Shown in pieces: positions 10,956 through 23,200 of a stretch of DNA of 64,000 nucleotides. Numbering within the stretch: the first letter of the stretch is position 1; each line of letters starts with the position of its first letter. The stretch covers positions 3,242,116 through 3,306,115 of the forward strand of contig CM031557.1 of assembly GCA_018466975.1 (NCBI GenBank). The letters are read 5' to 3'. Source of the stretch: Sparassis latifolia (Eukaryota; Basidiomycota; Agaricomycetes; Polyporales; Sparassidaceae). The notes beneath the pieces are model-generated. The model saw only the letters and a program-made list of their open reading frames with translations. It was not told the origin of the DNA and made no database searches. The translations under genes were made by a program, and so were the position numbers.

Positions 10956-12330
10956 AGTGGTGTGCGGAAGAAAGGACTGATATGATGTTGAGCTCGCGCT
11001 TGTTTTTAAGAGGACAACACGGCGCTTAACTGCGTCCGCCACTGAAAACGTCGGCGCCTATGTCAGTGGCTTGAACTAGTTTGCTTTGTGTTTTCTATTG
11101 TTCGTCGGTCCATTGACACTAGTATCGACCTTTATCGCCTTCGCCTCCATCGAATTGTTGAACTGTCTCGGGCAAGAGACAACTAGATATCGATAACGTA
11201 CATGATTTGTCGATGGACCAGTCCCGACTGTATGCGTGGCATTCATCAGTTTCCGCTGTGGCGGCATCAGCAATTCAAGCACTTGCGTATTCCACAGCAC
11301 TCACCGTTCGATATAGCGCTTTCATCGCCCGATAGATCTCTTCGTGAATCGTAACGATGTCCCGACACATAACTGTATCCATCCGCAGCATGCTTTCCAT
11401 CCACAGTTCCAAAGCGCAGGAGCTCCTCCCAACTTTGGGCGCTCCCAGTAGACCTTGACGGTGTGTGCACTGTGGAGTCTTATCCGCTTTCGTCGCACAT
11501 CTCGACTCCGACAGTCATTTGCATGCCTGCGACGTGGACTTGGCCGGGCATGCACTGACACTCGGTCAAGGTTGCACGCTAAAGCGCAGTTCAACAGTCT
11601 GCTGTATTCGTAAATTCAAGCCGCGAGAACTTGGAGTAAGAGGCAGGACAATCTCCTGTTCATTATCATAGGAAATTCGTCATCCACACGCGCTGAACCT
11701 CGCTCGTGCATGTCTACATTCCAGAAATTCAACACCGACCTGCATGGGCGAGAGCAAATCCAGAAAAGCGCAGCTCCGAAGCAAAACAACCGATCGGCAT
11801 ATACGACAAAGAACTGGCTCACCGTTCTCCCTCGTCGCTCCCTACGAAACCTGACTTCTTCCAACACGTTGTGGCTGAAGAAAAGGAAGAGGACACGTAG
11901 GAAAAAAGGCGCACAACCGACGCGCACTGAAGCAGCGGGTTTCATAAGACGCGTCAGCGATGGTGGGGGCTACAGAGTCCTCGTGTAGCACCTTTACGGA
12001 GTTTCGAGACGGCTGCCTAACGACATCAGCATGCGTATCTGGTAGACGAGCGAGAGCTTGGGAGCCCCTAGAAGTACTAAGAAGAAGCGGTGCGATGGCA
12101 CCGAATACAGCTGCCAGAGGGTCGGGTAAAAAGCGTGCACAGGGGTGGCGACAAGGTCTGCACCATACAGAGTGACTCCGGAAGTGTGTACCATCATCAG
12201 CTACAACGCTGATTTGTATGTCAGGGAGCAAAAGCTGAAACGCACTGAGGCCCTTGCATGGTCAGATTGTAAACTTGAAATCTAGGCGCTTGCAATTATA
12301 CACTTTGTAGTTTCCCGTGAGACCATTTCG
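10956..12330. other. No confident gene; scattered short frames
   Basis: Both strands hold frames of 60-130 codons, such as minus-strand 11322-11594 and 11842-12231, with no shared domain logic, plausible introns or composition bias. They may be exons of a diverged minus-strand gene, but I cannot connect them. Confidence 0.35.
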
Positions 12331-12606
12331 CTAAACGTTGATTATGACTGGGTGTAGAATGAGGCGCTCCACGAGGGGGTTCGGCGCCCTCCATCGTGGG
12401 TGTTCTCCGTGAAGGCGACGTCGGCGTCGGCTGCCAGCGCCAGTGTCAGTCTGGACCGAAAGTCCGAGGTATCTGAAAGCGATATGATCACAATTAAAAA
12501 GACGATTATTCCTCTTGATGCCTTCCAGGAAGGCCTCCTCGGCACCAAGTATGCGAGTCGTTTCTGATGCCAGTTTCAGGTGACCGTCGGTACGCTGCTT
12601 GGCAGG
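12331..12606 (-). CDS. Exon-like fragment, hypothetical protein
   Basis: A minus-strand frame without its own start reads AKQRTDGHLKLASETTRI, then GAEEAFLEGIKRNN, and ends with the stop at 12331-12333 after HPVIINV. The first half looks like genuine coding sequence (helical, charged, no low complexity). The Arg-rich end may belong to an unspliced intron. The missing 5' exons probably lie between 12600 and 12800. No domain is recognised. Confidence 0.3.
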   Translation of the reverse strand, partial: PAKQRTDGHLKLASETTRILGAEEAFLEGIKRNNRLFNCDHIAFRYLGLSVQTDTGAGSRRRRRLHGEHPRWRAPNPLVERLILHPVIINV

Positions 12607-13140
12607 AGGGAGGGGGGTGTTTGAATTCGTTTACATGCTGCCGCATGTTGTTCTCATAGGAAACGGGAAGAATGTGAGAATACATGTCGCTAGATTTGTT
12701 TTCAGAGATTGCCAACAGACGAGAGAATGGAAACTTCCGGGAGCTCCGAGTCCTCATACTTCATACTTCAGATGCATATAGGGCCAACTTCCAAGAGCAT
12801 CAGATGTGCCACCGTGGCCGCCGCTGTCAATTGCGTTACAGTGTCGGCACGTTCGTGACTCTCGGAACATTCATGAGTTGACGTGCAGCGTGTGTTGCAG
12901 GGTGGAACTTGGGTGAAACAACTGATACGGTAGGCCACTATTGGACATTTGGGTGCACGAGCTACAGCAGATTGTGAAAAGCATCCATACATGTCGCTCC
13001 GCAACAGCAATTCAGCGGTCTGCATAGTAGATTCCATAACATTGAGATGGAGTACTATGGTCGATTCCATGCTCCCGCATATTGTAACGTTCCCTTCATC
13101 CCCAACTTTCCTTCGCCTCGTCTTGAACTCTACCGGCAGA
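12607..13140. other. Spacer between minus-strand gene models
   Basis: It probably contains the 3' untranslated region of the gene ending at 13141 and the lost 5' exons of the fragment ending at 12331. Nothing specific is recognised. Confidence 0.35.
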
Positions 13141-15446
13141 TCACTGGACTGGTTCCGGTACCCGTGCGGACCGCGTTCCGGCCTCTCCAGATTTGGGTGA
13201 CTTAGGTCGAGGAGGCGGTGGCTGCTTCCACTGCAACTTGCTATCAGGATTGTCAAATTCACGAGCCTCGAGTTTCCGAAGGAGATCCTTAGACACTTTA
13301 CCAAAGCGTTTCTCGAGATCCCTACAATGAATTATGGCAAGTCTTGCCAGGATGCTGGCAAAGCGGAAGGCTCCCAGTGCCGTCGAGATGTCTATGGTAC
13401 GAGTGTGCCGCTCGAATATCTCTATTATCTAAGGATAGCAAACTGGTCAGCAGCCATATCAAACTAGATCTAGCTCACGTCATGGCTGCTCCACGCTGTG
13501 GCAAGCGTAACCCTTGGGCCATCGGTGAGTCCGCTGAAGACAGGTGTTTCCTCTAGCCCCATCACTTCCAAGTTTGTAGCCCCCGCTGTGCAATACATTC
13601 TGTGCTGATTTGTTCCCTTCGCTATGTCCGTATCCTGCTTCTTGTATTTCATGAATAGCACAGGAAGCTCGAAAATAGATACCGGATTCTTGATTCTAGC
13701 ATTCTTCCTCTGACCTGCCGTGAGTGTTTCGTATCGTTCGGAAATCACCTTGAGGTTTGACTCTAGATATTCCTCTGCATTTTCGTACAGAAGGTCGGTA
13801 TCACAGAAAGAACTGGAAGCAATAGCATAATCTCGAGTCTCAGGTGACTCGTCATGGAAAGGAGGCATATTCCCGGGTGGTGGTGTAGGATTGGCGGTCA
13901 GAAAAGATTTGTCAATGGAATCCTGCGTCTGGCGCTGGGTGTCCGCTAGCACTGCAGTCTCCGTTTGAATGTACTTCTGACTCGTCAATTCTTTGCTAGA
14001 TGTCTGAGAGAAAATCGTAGGCACCTTGCCTTCGTACTTGTCCACTACATAGGGCTCCTTGGGCTGGCTTGTAACCACCAACTGCACAGATTCCAGCAAC
14101 TCGCGTCGCACGGGAAGGTCGACTGAGAGCGTCCCGAGAGCATCGCATTTTCCACGATAGGCTGCATTGCTGGGACCGTCGCCGCGCGTCACCCAAGCCG
14201 CTGCTTGAGACTGTACGATCATGTGGTCTTTGATTTCCTGACCGTATGCGGCTCGGAAGCGCTGCCCGTCACCGCCTGCCCATTTCATCAGCCTCTCGCC
14301 ATAAGGTCCTTCATCCTTGGGCACACCTTCGGCTATGTGTGAATAAACCTTAGGGGCAAAAGAGCTCTTCAGTGGCGTCGCTCTCGGTAAAGATATCGTC
14401 CGCTCTGTGCTGTACATGTAGTTAGATCAAGTGTCGGTCGACGATGATATTGAACATACGACGGGATGAGCCTATCATCTTCGGGGAATTGAAGAGCCTT
14501 TGTAGGATCCGTAACGCCGGTAGAATCCTGGCTTCTCGCATGCAAGCTGATTGTTCCATTCAATGCATTGGTGAAGAAGTCGAAAATCAGCGCGTCGAAA
14601 TCATGGCGCCAAACTGACTCGGAGGAGGAATTACTGAACGCGCTTTCCTCTGTGCACGTCTCGTGGCAGCGAGAATTAATGACAAGCTGCTTTCCAACAG
14701 TGGAAGGATCTCCTTCGGTACATCTCGTGGAGCCTTAAGTGCATGCTGTTCTTGTGCCTGTTCGAACAACTCTCGTCTAAAGGGCTCTAGGGATCTATCA
14801 ACACGAGGCACGTCTCCCTGGCTATTATGAGCATCCTATGGTAAAGAGCTTCCAGCATTACTCACAAGTGAGCTCCAAATAAATGGCCAGACATCTCCAG
14901 TAAAAGATTCGCACAAGTTCAACATTTTGGCATTGCTGCATGTTGAAGACAAGACAACGCGTCTGTTGAAGAGGTAGTTGTACACGAGTCCACCATTTCC
15001 CTTTTTAGCTGCTTCACCAGCAAATCTGAGGATTAAGATGAGCATAGAGATCGCGTAGGTAGTATTATGCTCACGTTGAGCACGACATCGGGTTGTACAG
15101 AGAGTCTGAGGCTTGACTCTGCCCATCCTGCCTTCATCGATATGGTGCTCAGTAAATGAAAGATATCTACGAACTGATACTCACTTGTCCTTCTCCTCCT
15201 GCGGAATCGAGATTACCCTGCACGGCACAATCAGCTATGTCTATCGCGGAAGTTGATGCAGAACCTACGGCAGATTAGCATCCTTAGAGTACGCTGACCT
15301 GGAAGAGTCTTCAGAGGCGGAAGATGTGGATTTTGCGGGAGCTGCGGCTCTACGAAGTGTCCTAAAAATCAATAATTCTCGTGGCGTAGCAACAAATAAG
15401 CCCACTTCGCCTTTCTTCTTGGTGATCTAGTAGCCTTGGGACCCAT
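13141..15446 (-). CDS. Fungal hypothetical protein, multi-exon
   Basis: The start is inferred at ATG 15446 (MGPKATRSPRRKAK), a basic N-terminus followed by Ala/Ser-rich sequence. Later exons read GGLVYNYLFNRRVVLSS, then VDRSLEPFRRELFEQAQEQ, then FDFFTNALNGTISLHARS. The large exon 13479-14417 contains KVYSHIAEGVPKDEGPYG, MKWAGGDGQRFRAAYG and NPVSIFELPVLFMKYKKQ. A final exon 13419-13141 is entered through a phase-0 59-nt intron and reads ERHTRTIDISTALGAFRF to KLQWKQPPPP before its stop. The clean splice at 13478/13420 and open phase support a functional gene. It resembles uncharacterised multi-copy Agaricomycete proteins; no catalytic motif was found. The middle exon joints are tentative. Confidence 0.5.
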
Positions 15447-15499
15447 CGTGCTTATGTACAGAGTTTAGTGTGGATAGAAGGGAGATATGTAGGAGGCAC

Positions 15500-17018
15500 C
15501 TACTCTGCCGTCTCCGCAGAGGTTTTATACGTGAGGCCTTGTGCCCACGCTGCAATCCTGTCGTGTTGGTCAGGATTTGAGTCAACCACGTCGACGCATC
15601 CAATTGTATCAAGACGCCACATAGAGATAGAATCATCCCTTATTTCCTCCGCTACCAGTGTCGCCGTAGCTCGGGAAGCACTGCACATTTGTTCCGCTAG
15701 TCCTTGCAAGGCCAACATAGTACGACACAGTGCAAATGCCCCATCAGGCGAGGCCAGATCCAGGCACCCGTCTCGCCCTAAGGAACCGAGATGTACACGA
15801 GGCTGCAACGAATCATAAATGAGTAGAAGATAGGGATGTAGTTGTGTCATGCATGCATCCTCACTAATGAGCCTTCTTTGTGGATGTCCTCGTCCAACCA
15901 TCCGATGTAGAAATGCATGGAGGTATGATACTTGGAAAACCCGACACCAACGACAGGCTCGGAAATCTTCCACACAAATCGCTGGTAGAGAATCGCCATC
16001 ATCACGAGGGGTAGATCATCTTCCTCCGCAACGCACAAGAATGGTAGAGAGCATCGCTTAGGCAGTTTTCTGGATGGCGGATACATGAGGATGTGTGCGT
16101 TCAGCTCCGCCGGTGATTGGGGGTCATAATGAGATTCCGAGTCACTAGCGCTTTCCTCTATGAGAACCGGCTTCTCGCATAGGGAAAGAAATGTCGACAT
16201 AGACATAGGTGAAGCGACCGAAACCGGCCGAGGAGATTCGGATGGTTCACGGAGTTCGTCCTCACCTTGCTCCGCGTCCGAGTTGTGCGACTCTGCGTCA
16301 GAGTCAGCCTCCTCAGTACCAGCACCGTTTGCCATTACATTAGATCCCTTCTCATTGGAGCTATCATCGGGAATCTTCGCAAACACAGACATCAAAAGTG
16401 GTACCTGGATGCCATTGGACATGTATCTGGTAGGTACGTTCAGCCCGCCGCCACGATAGCGTGGCAAGGCGACTAAAACATTTTCACTTCACAAGACATG
16501 ATGATCAGTTGAAAAACAGCACACCGCCAAGAGAGTCTTACTCTATGGAAAAATCTGCTGTCACGGAGGACATCGCATTGCATATCATAACAATCAGGAA
16601 CGATTCCTTCGGATTGGCGCTGCCACAGAGACTATCGGAGGAAATGACGTTCCGCAGTCTGGCACAATCACTGAGAAGTATCCCGAACATTCCCTGTAAT
16701 TGCTGATCGAAGACCACGTCCTCAAGTGAGGCAGCATGCGATTTGAACGTGTTTTGCAATTCCTCCAGCAGGGGTTCCGCTCGAGGATCAACGGGAGGAT
16801 AGGGACCCTGTATATAGAACACTTAGAGCACGGAAAACCAGACGATATAGTAGGAATGTATTTACCGTCGTCACCCAAGTTGGAACCCGCCGAGAATCTG
16901 TGAGTAGTTCGCCACATAGGTCACGCAAGATGGGCGGCCATTTCTGGCCATCGTCGACGAATTTGTGCCATACGATATCTTCTTTCAGGATATGAAGATA
17001 TTGCTTGAGTGGATCCAT
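15500..17018 (-). CDS. Fungal hypothetical protein, multi-exon
   Basis: The start is ATG 17018 (MDPLKQYLHILKEDIVWHK). Exons run through WPPILRDLCGELLTDS, then PYPPVDPRAEPLLEELQN, then LPRYRGGGLNVPTRYMSNG. An acidic stretch (EEADSDAESHNSDAEQGEDE) follows, then WKISEPVVGVGFSKYHTSM and a last exon ending at stop 15500 (ALCRTMLALQGLAEQM). Visible introns are 45-70 nt and of GT-AG type (gtaaat...tatacag near 16870; gtgagg...ttgcag near 15865). The downstream same-strand gene starts about 50 bp after this stop, so the two could be one transcript or one longer gene. No known domain. Moderate confidence that it is a real gene. Confidence 0.5.
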
Positions 17019-17739
17019 CAAATCCAGAATGAGAAAAACCAGTTATCGCATATATACTGATGCTCGCGACGAAAAAGAACCTTTTAACGCCACGGCGGCA
17101 GCGGGCGCTACGTCGTCATTCGATCGAGATCTGATGCAGTCACAAACGTTCATGACAGCCAATGGCCTCGGACAGTCTATCAATGGAGGTGGATTGCAGA
17201 GATGGAATTGTCTTCATGAGAATCAACTGTCCCTTGCACTGCACAGGTGGACGAAGGTTTAACTGCAATGACTTGTCACTCACTGGACGACGTCCTCCGA
17301 TCACCTTCCATGTAAGGCAATTAGCCTATCACACTGGGGTCTCAGGCCGAACATATCCTGTTGTCAGAAAAACTGTTTGTCTAGTTCGCATCCAGAAGCT
17401 CAGAAAGAGGCTTTTAAGACACTTCCCTTTCTGCTATCTGCCTGTCGCGGCTGTTGGTCAGCCACCATTACCTGTCGTGAAACCGCAACAACTCTGACGC
17501 GCTGGCGCAAGCGTTGCTATGCAGCTACGGACATCGTAAGAAGAAGAAAAATGCACAAAGCCCGAAATTGTGATTTCACCCCTGAAGACCACAGGAATCC
17601 TAGTGATGCCAAAGAAGATATCCAGGATTGCAACACCATCTCTGCACTGGATCAGCAGAGTGCTCCACATACCGCAAAAGAGACTAGTCGTAGGTGATTG
17701 ATTAGGCATATGGTTGATCCCGCAGGTAATAATGCCCCG
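17019..17739. other. Intergenic/promoter region, nothing recognised
   Basis: This lies upstream of the minus-strand gene starting at 17018 and downstream of the F-box-like gene. A minus-strand frame at 17458-17709 has no supporting motif. Confidence 0.4.
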
Positions 17740-19130
17740 CTATGTTGCGACTGACATCGATGTCTGACGCAAGGGGTCACATTGGGTACACGCTCCCGCA
17801 ATGCTGTTTGAACTAGAGCAGTGGAGAATGAGTAACATCGTCCAGTCCCAACGGTGACGCCGCAAGGTCAGAACCTCCACCACTCCCGTTCTCGTGTCGG
17901 CAATGCACAGTCGGCCAGTGGTCTCGTCCCACGCTAGTGCGCCGACAGAAGCGAGGTTTGCAACCTTGGCTGGAATTACGACCGCGTGGTCATCATCCTC
18001 GCCGTTTCCGCACTGTCATCCTCCGAGTCGCCGCCGTCGTGTGCAGCCTGCTTGGTGGTGCTCTCCGGATCAAGTCACGAAGCATTATGTACCGGAAGAT
18101 GCGCGGTGACGCGTACGGATCATTCTTGTCTATGAGACAGACTACTGGACCGCAAGATGCAGGAAGAACGCCTACATACCCAGGACAATTGCTGCAGCTG
18201 CGCTCGGTGCTGCAGTGGATATACTTCGGTGGAAATGTCTACTGGAGAGATCAAGGGAAGGTGAAGTGGGAGCAGTAGCAAGGTCGTGATCCTCATGCTG
18301 GGGGAGCTGTGCAGTATTAGACCAAGTGCAGCACGAGCGAAGGCAACTGATTCGGTAGAGAGTGAAAATGAGGGCGGAAGGCTCAGGCGACCAGGCATGC
18401 ATGAGACCTACGTGGACTAGCTGGATCCAGCAGTATGACGAAAATTGTGTAACAGGTCATGGTTCAAGCACGACGGCCCCGGAGAGAGTTGTATTGATAA
18501 CTGGCTTGCACAGACACCATCGGCGACGAGCTTAGACAATGGCGCACACACGTGGAATGGGGCAGGAGCACGAGCAGAACGTGAACATCGGCAGGGGATC
18601 CTGAGAGCGCAGGTGTGAGAAAATAATGTCGAACTAGAGATACTGGCCCGGGTATAAACGCTGAAAACAGGTCTTGCCACCAAAAGGGAGTACACCAGCG
18701 CGAAAGTGGTCCACTAGGGGAACAACAACAGGAAAGTGCAAGCGGAGCGTGTTATAAATTTTACACCATCAAGGCCGCTGTGGTCCAAGTTAAACAGACA
18801 CTCCTGCCGTGGGATGCTACGTGCCGCCAGCGAAAAAAAAAAAAACCCCCGTTTTGACTGACGTGGCGGGAAACACACTTACTTCAGATAAATAGAATGC
18901 AGAAAATCTGCGGGAACGATATCGCGCAGCTCCCCCTCATCGTCATCATCCACGAGCAGATGTAATCCACCAAGCTCTGAGGAAAAGGTGTTGACATTCC
19001 CTGTTATAATGAACGTGCGCAAATCTGGAGCCCCGAACGCAACTCTCACCAGATACCCGTAGTCCAGTCCACAGAGGATTTTGTTTGTGCTCCAAGTCGC
19101 TAATGCTATCTTGAGTAGACGAAGGCGCTT
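17740..19130 (-). CDS. F-box-type protein, C-terminal exons
   Basis: Two convincing minus-strand exons are visible. The upstream one (about 18890-19120) reads TNKILCGLDYGYLVRVAFG, APDLRTFIITGNVNTFSS and GELRDIVPADFLHSIYLK. The downstream one (about 18015-17740, stop at 17740) reads ASVGALAWDETTGRLCIAD and TRTGVVEVLTL. These phrases are typical of the C-terminal half of large Agaricomycete F-box proteins, which recruit targets to SCF ubiquitin ligases. The F-box itself should lie further upstream (above 19.1 kb) but was not found. The intervening 870 bp includes an A12 run at 18837-18848. The gene may be truncated or contain an unresolved insertion. Confidence 0.4.
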
Positions 19131-19946
19131 AGCTGTGACCTTCCGGCAATGCCCGAGGACGGGCGGTCAAGCGCTTAGCGCTCACTGCCGCAGTGACCTG
19201 AATCAATGGCATCCCGGGGTAGGTTCAACTCGCTTGAGTGCATAGTAACATTTAAACAGAACTGCTGAGAGAGGACAGCCGTGTATGTCCCATTAAGGCA
19301 TGTTGGCATACGAGCTTCACAAGGCATCGAGCCTACGCCGAGAATGCTGCATCGATCCGAGGGTGCCCCATCGCGTCAAGGCTTCGCAGAATTGTGGTCA
19401 TTCGAGCCGATATGTAAACTGCGATCCAATAGTTCATTCTGTGAGTTTCCTAGTCCGCCTAGTTTACACCTACTGATACTCCACTAGTTCGGTGCTCCGT
19501 AACCTACTATGCACTGCGACGTGTGGGGAACATCATGATGTATGTATGTGAATAGCGGGGATTCGAAGATAGCAAATAGAAAGCAGAAAGCACCACGGGG
19601 ATCCCGGCCCCGAAGACAAGGTGTTAAATATCATGATCAGTGGTAAGTCAAAGTCCACTCCCCATACCCTCCCCTCCCCTCCGCGTTCTGGGCTCTCCAG
19701 CGCCGTTATCACCCGACTGAGATTCACTGGAAGAAGACTGACAGGTGTGATGACCACGACGCGAGACCATGGACCAGTTGAGAGGACCGCGCCTTCCCCC
19801 AACGATATAATAACCCCCACCATCTGCGCCACGGACTGTCGAGACGAGACTCTGGCGCTGTCAGAACGTTTTCCAACCCGGGACTGCCAAAGCATCTGTA
19901 CCTGGTCAGCCAGCGTGCGGGTGAGCGACGCCGCGGCCAGTTAAAA
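19131..19946. other. No confident gene
   Basis: This may hold unrecognised 5' exons of the minus-strand F-box-like gene. A plus-strand frame at 19281-19487 and overlapping frames at 19533-19944 carry no motif. Confidence 0.35.
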
Positions 19947-20255
19947 TCACGGTAGGCCCACGATCTCGAGGTCTAGGGGATCGAGAAGTGGTATGAAGAG
20001 GAGCAGCGGTTCCCGCTTATCCGACTCCTCGTCTTCGTCCGCCCCGAATGTCTCCTGCGGTGGCTCGTTCTCCCACGGAGGGGTCCCGATGGTTCGGACC
20101 GGAGAGAAGTTGGACGAAGTTAGGAGTAATGGTGGTAACGCCCAATCAGGTGCGTCATCGTCTTCCTCCATGTCAATAGGTGGCAAAGAAATTGGAACAA
20201 GACGAGGGGTATTGAGGCCGCATCCGGTCGAAGAGGCTGGAGAAATTGTGCTCAT
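19947..20255 (-). CDS. Small acidic hypothetical protein
   Basis: A frame of 102 codons starts at ATG 20255 (MSTISPASSTGCGLNTPR). It has a proline-rich, acidic composition (PPIDMEEDDDAPDWALPP, GADEDEESDKREP) and a hydrophobic C-terminus (LLLFIPLLDPLDLEIVGLP). The ordered composition favours real coding. No homologous family is recognised. Confidence 0.4.
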   Translation of the reverse strand: MSTISPASSTGCGLNTPRLVPISLPPIDMEEDDDAPDWALPPLLLTSSNFSPVRTIGTPPWENEPPQETFGADEDEESDKREPLLLFIPLLDPLDLEIVGLP

Positions 20256-23200
20256 ACTGGTGAGCTCGTACCTGGGGGCCGACTCGCGGTGGTGATGAGG
20301 CGAATCAAAGGGTGTGAGTGGCAATTCGCCTTTTAAACGGGAGGGACAATGAGGGTGCGCGCCGGTCACGAGCGTATCCCTTCCGCCGGGCCCCATCTCA
20401 GCTTCGTGCGCCGCATGAGTCCGGCTGGACCACCGCAACTCAGCGATCAAAGCTAGAAATACTGACCTCCGCCATTTGCCTCAATCTCATATTGACACTC
20501 CGTTCTTTCGGTCCTCTTGTGCAGCTTTCGTGACTAGACTAGGTTCCTCGCGGCGTCAGTCCAGGTAGCTCCGCCATCTGAGCTGGTTTCGGAGTGGACA
20601 AGATCATAGCTCATTACACCCACCGGGCTGGAACGTTTCTCCCTTCCCGCTCCTCGTCGATCTGCAATCTGGTATCGTTGTCTCACCTTGGGTTCTTCAT
20701 GTCTGGTCAGGCTGACACTCTTCTGAGGTCGTTTGTACCTAGGCCGGAATTTTTGCACCGGCATATATGCGTCGGTCAGGCCATTGAGTAAAGTTTATGT
20801 TTTTCGATGAGTGCTGTTTTTCTCTCAATCAGACTGCAAAGTGGTTCCTTATGAATTTTTAGCCAATGTTGACGTGCAGAGTCCTTATAACGCGTTCGAA
20901 CCAGACCGATTTTGACGACGAGAAATATCACAATATCCTTCCGTATGAGTGAATCCCCCGTCTCTTCGCTCCGTTCTCCGTCTTCCATATCCCATCGCAC
21001 GACGTATCCGTTTGGCATCATTTGTCCAGGTATCACGCGCACTGTAGGTGATATTAGGAAAATAATGACGCGACTAGTCCCTCACTCTGAGTCTCATATC
21101 CGTCTTGATGATGACGACTGCAGGGCATCAAGCTGAAAGTGTCTCTGGCTAGTCAGTATCATTCTGACCGTTACTTATTTGAATCTCTTTTATCTGATCT
21201 AATTTATCGAATTCAACCATCTCCTCCAGCGTTCCTTACATCTAGAACCTGGCGGTCTCGTGGCGTTATTATCCAACCTCCTGGGACATGGTGTCCTCCT
21301 TCGGATGCGCCTTCTGGATACTGGCGACGTACGAGGACATCTGTCCGTCGCAGCTATTGAGAAAAACCAATCGTCGTTACTGCGTCGAGTCTGCTATGAT
21401 CCTGCGGCATGTCTCGGAACGTGGGCATTCGAGGGGTTCCCACTCCAACCTATCGCTGGCAAGAAGACCATGGACTCGAGGAATAGATTGGACACGGTCT
21501 TGACATATGGTGAGTCGACATAGTAATATAGTAATGCTCTTTTACAGGATTGGTCTTCGCTCACGAACCGCTTCTGCAGAAATAGCAGCTATCGGTGGTC
21601 AAAATTGCTCAAGGAGTCTCTTACCCATTCCCCTAGATGCTATGTCAACTTTCAGAACGCGTTCTCGAGAATCTACATTTCGCACGAGTATGATGTTACT
21701 ATACGTGGAAACTGCGGTGAGCTAGTCTGGCATGGTAGCCACAGTCTGAACGAGATTTCACGCTCGTATCGGAGAACTATTTCCTCTCAATGAAGAAACA
21801 ACGAGGATGTGAAATGGAACACGTGTATGTTACAGAAAGCAGCGGTGTGGCGGGTTGGGTGCAACTCGTCGAGTTTAGCGCAGCAAATTTTTTTCCTCTG
21901 GCCACACTATCCCGCAGTTGTGCCAGTGTGTCATCAGGCGAGTGAGGAAAACAATAGACAGTAGCAAGATGCCAAACCTCGACCTCGCATCGAATGCCAG
22001 CGCACGTCCTCCACGAGGCACCCCAAGAGCGTTTCAGTATTGCGCACCGCCGTGCATCCGCAGTTCAGACTCGATCTGAGATGACCGACAAGAGCTGGAA
22101 GGCGCCGAAGCGCGACGCTACGTCCGAGAATCCGTGATGTGACATCGAACATGGTACGAGAAGCACCTCCACCGGTGAACTCGTGGTTGCAGTCACCAGT
22201 AGCCGTTCTATTACTCTACAGGACAAGGAACCACGTTGTGTACGCGTACGGGCCCACACATGTATGGAGCGATGGACGAGAGAAGATATGCGCAAGACCT
22301 CGCGCAGGTGGGGTTCGATACGACTCGGAAGCTGCGTAGACTCCGATTTTAGCATCAAGCTAGATTGACTCACAAATAGACTTGGCTTGCTCTGGATGCG
22401 CGAGCCCCGCGAATTGTGAAAGCCAAAGAAGGGGCAGCACCAGTCTCAATCAATTCCACAACGAGATGCGAAGAGTCAAGCACCCGTGCAATCATCCAGC
22501 AGCAGCTTCAGGTACAGTGGCCCACAAGACGTTGTTGCCAGGTCTGGGATTGTATGCAAGGCCGTAGTACGCACGAGATAGAAAGAAATCTAAAATTTGT
22601 GGTCAAGGCTGGCGAGAGACACATGAGACTCGTCGTCTCGATTTTGGCCCACAGCTCCGCGGTTCTCTGCTTTTGGTTTCTGTCCGACGTTTCAGATAGA
22701 GTTCGAGCTGCGGATCTGCCTCGCGGCGGGGGTACAGCTAGTACGTGGCTGCGACCCTCAGGTTGGTAGCTTTATTGTTCGTTGTCTAGCACAGACGTAT
22801 TAGCGGTTCACAGCATTCTGTGGCAAGGCGAGAGAACACGAGTCATGATAGAGGAGTGAGCAGGCATGTCGCGGCCGTAGCGGCAAACCGGTGCCCGTGA
22901 AGGTTTACCATTTTGTTCGTTCGCTGAGGCTCGGCGGCAATCTCTGGATCTAATGTTGACACTTTCTAGGTCTATAGAATGATCGCTTGCTTCTTAGTAT
23001 TTGAACGAGTATGAATATAGATGTGTGTCGTTCACCTTGGATATTTGAAGACGCATGCTCGCACTTCCTTTCCAATGCGAACCTTGGAGCCAGGAATCGA
23101 CAAGAATTCACAGCTTCTCGAGGTTAGGGGAATTGGACAGTGCATCGTTCGTAGGTTCTCATTCACGTGGAAGCGGTTCGTGCTACCGAGAAGATCGATC

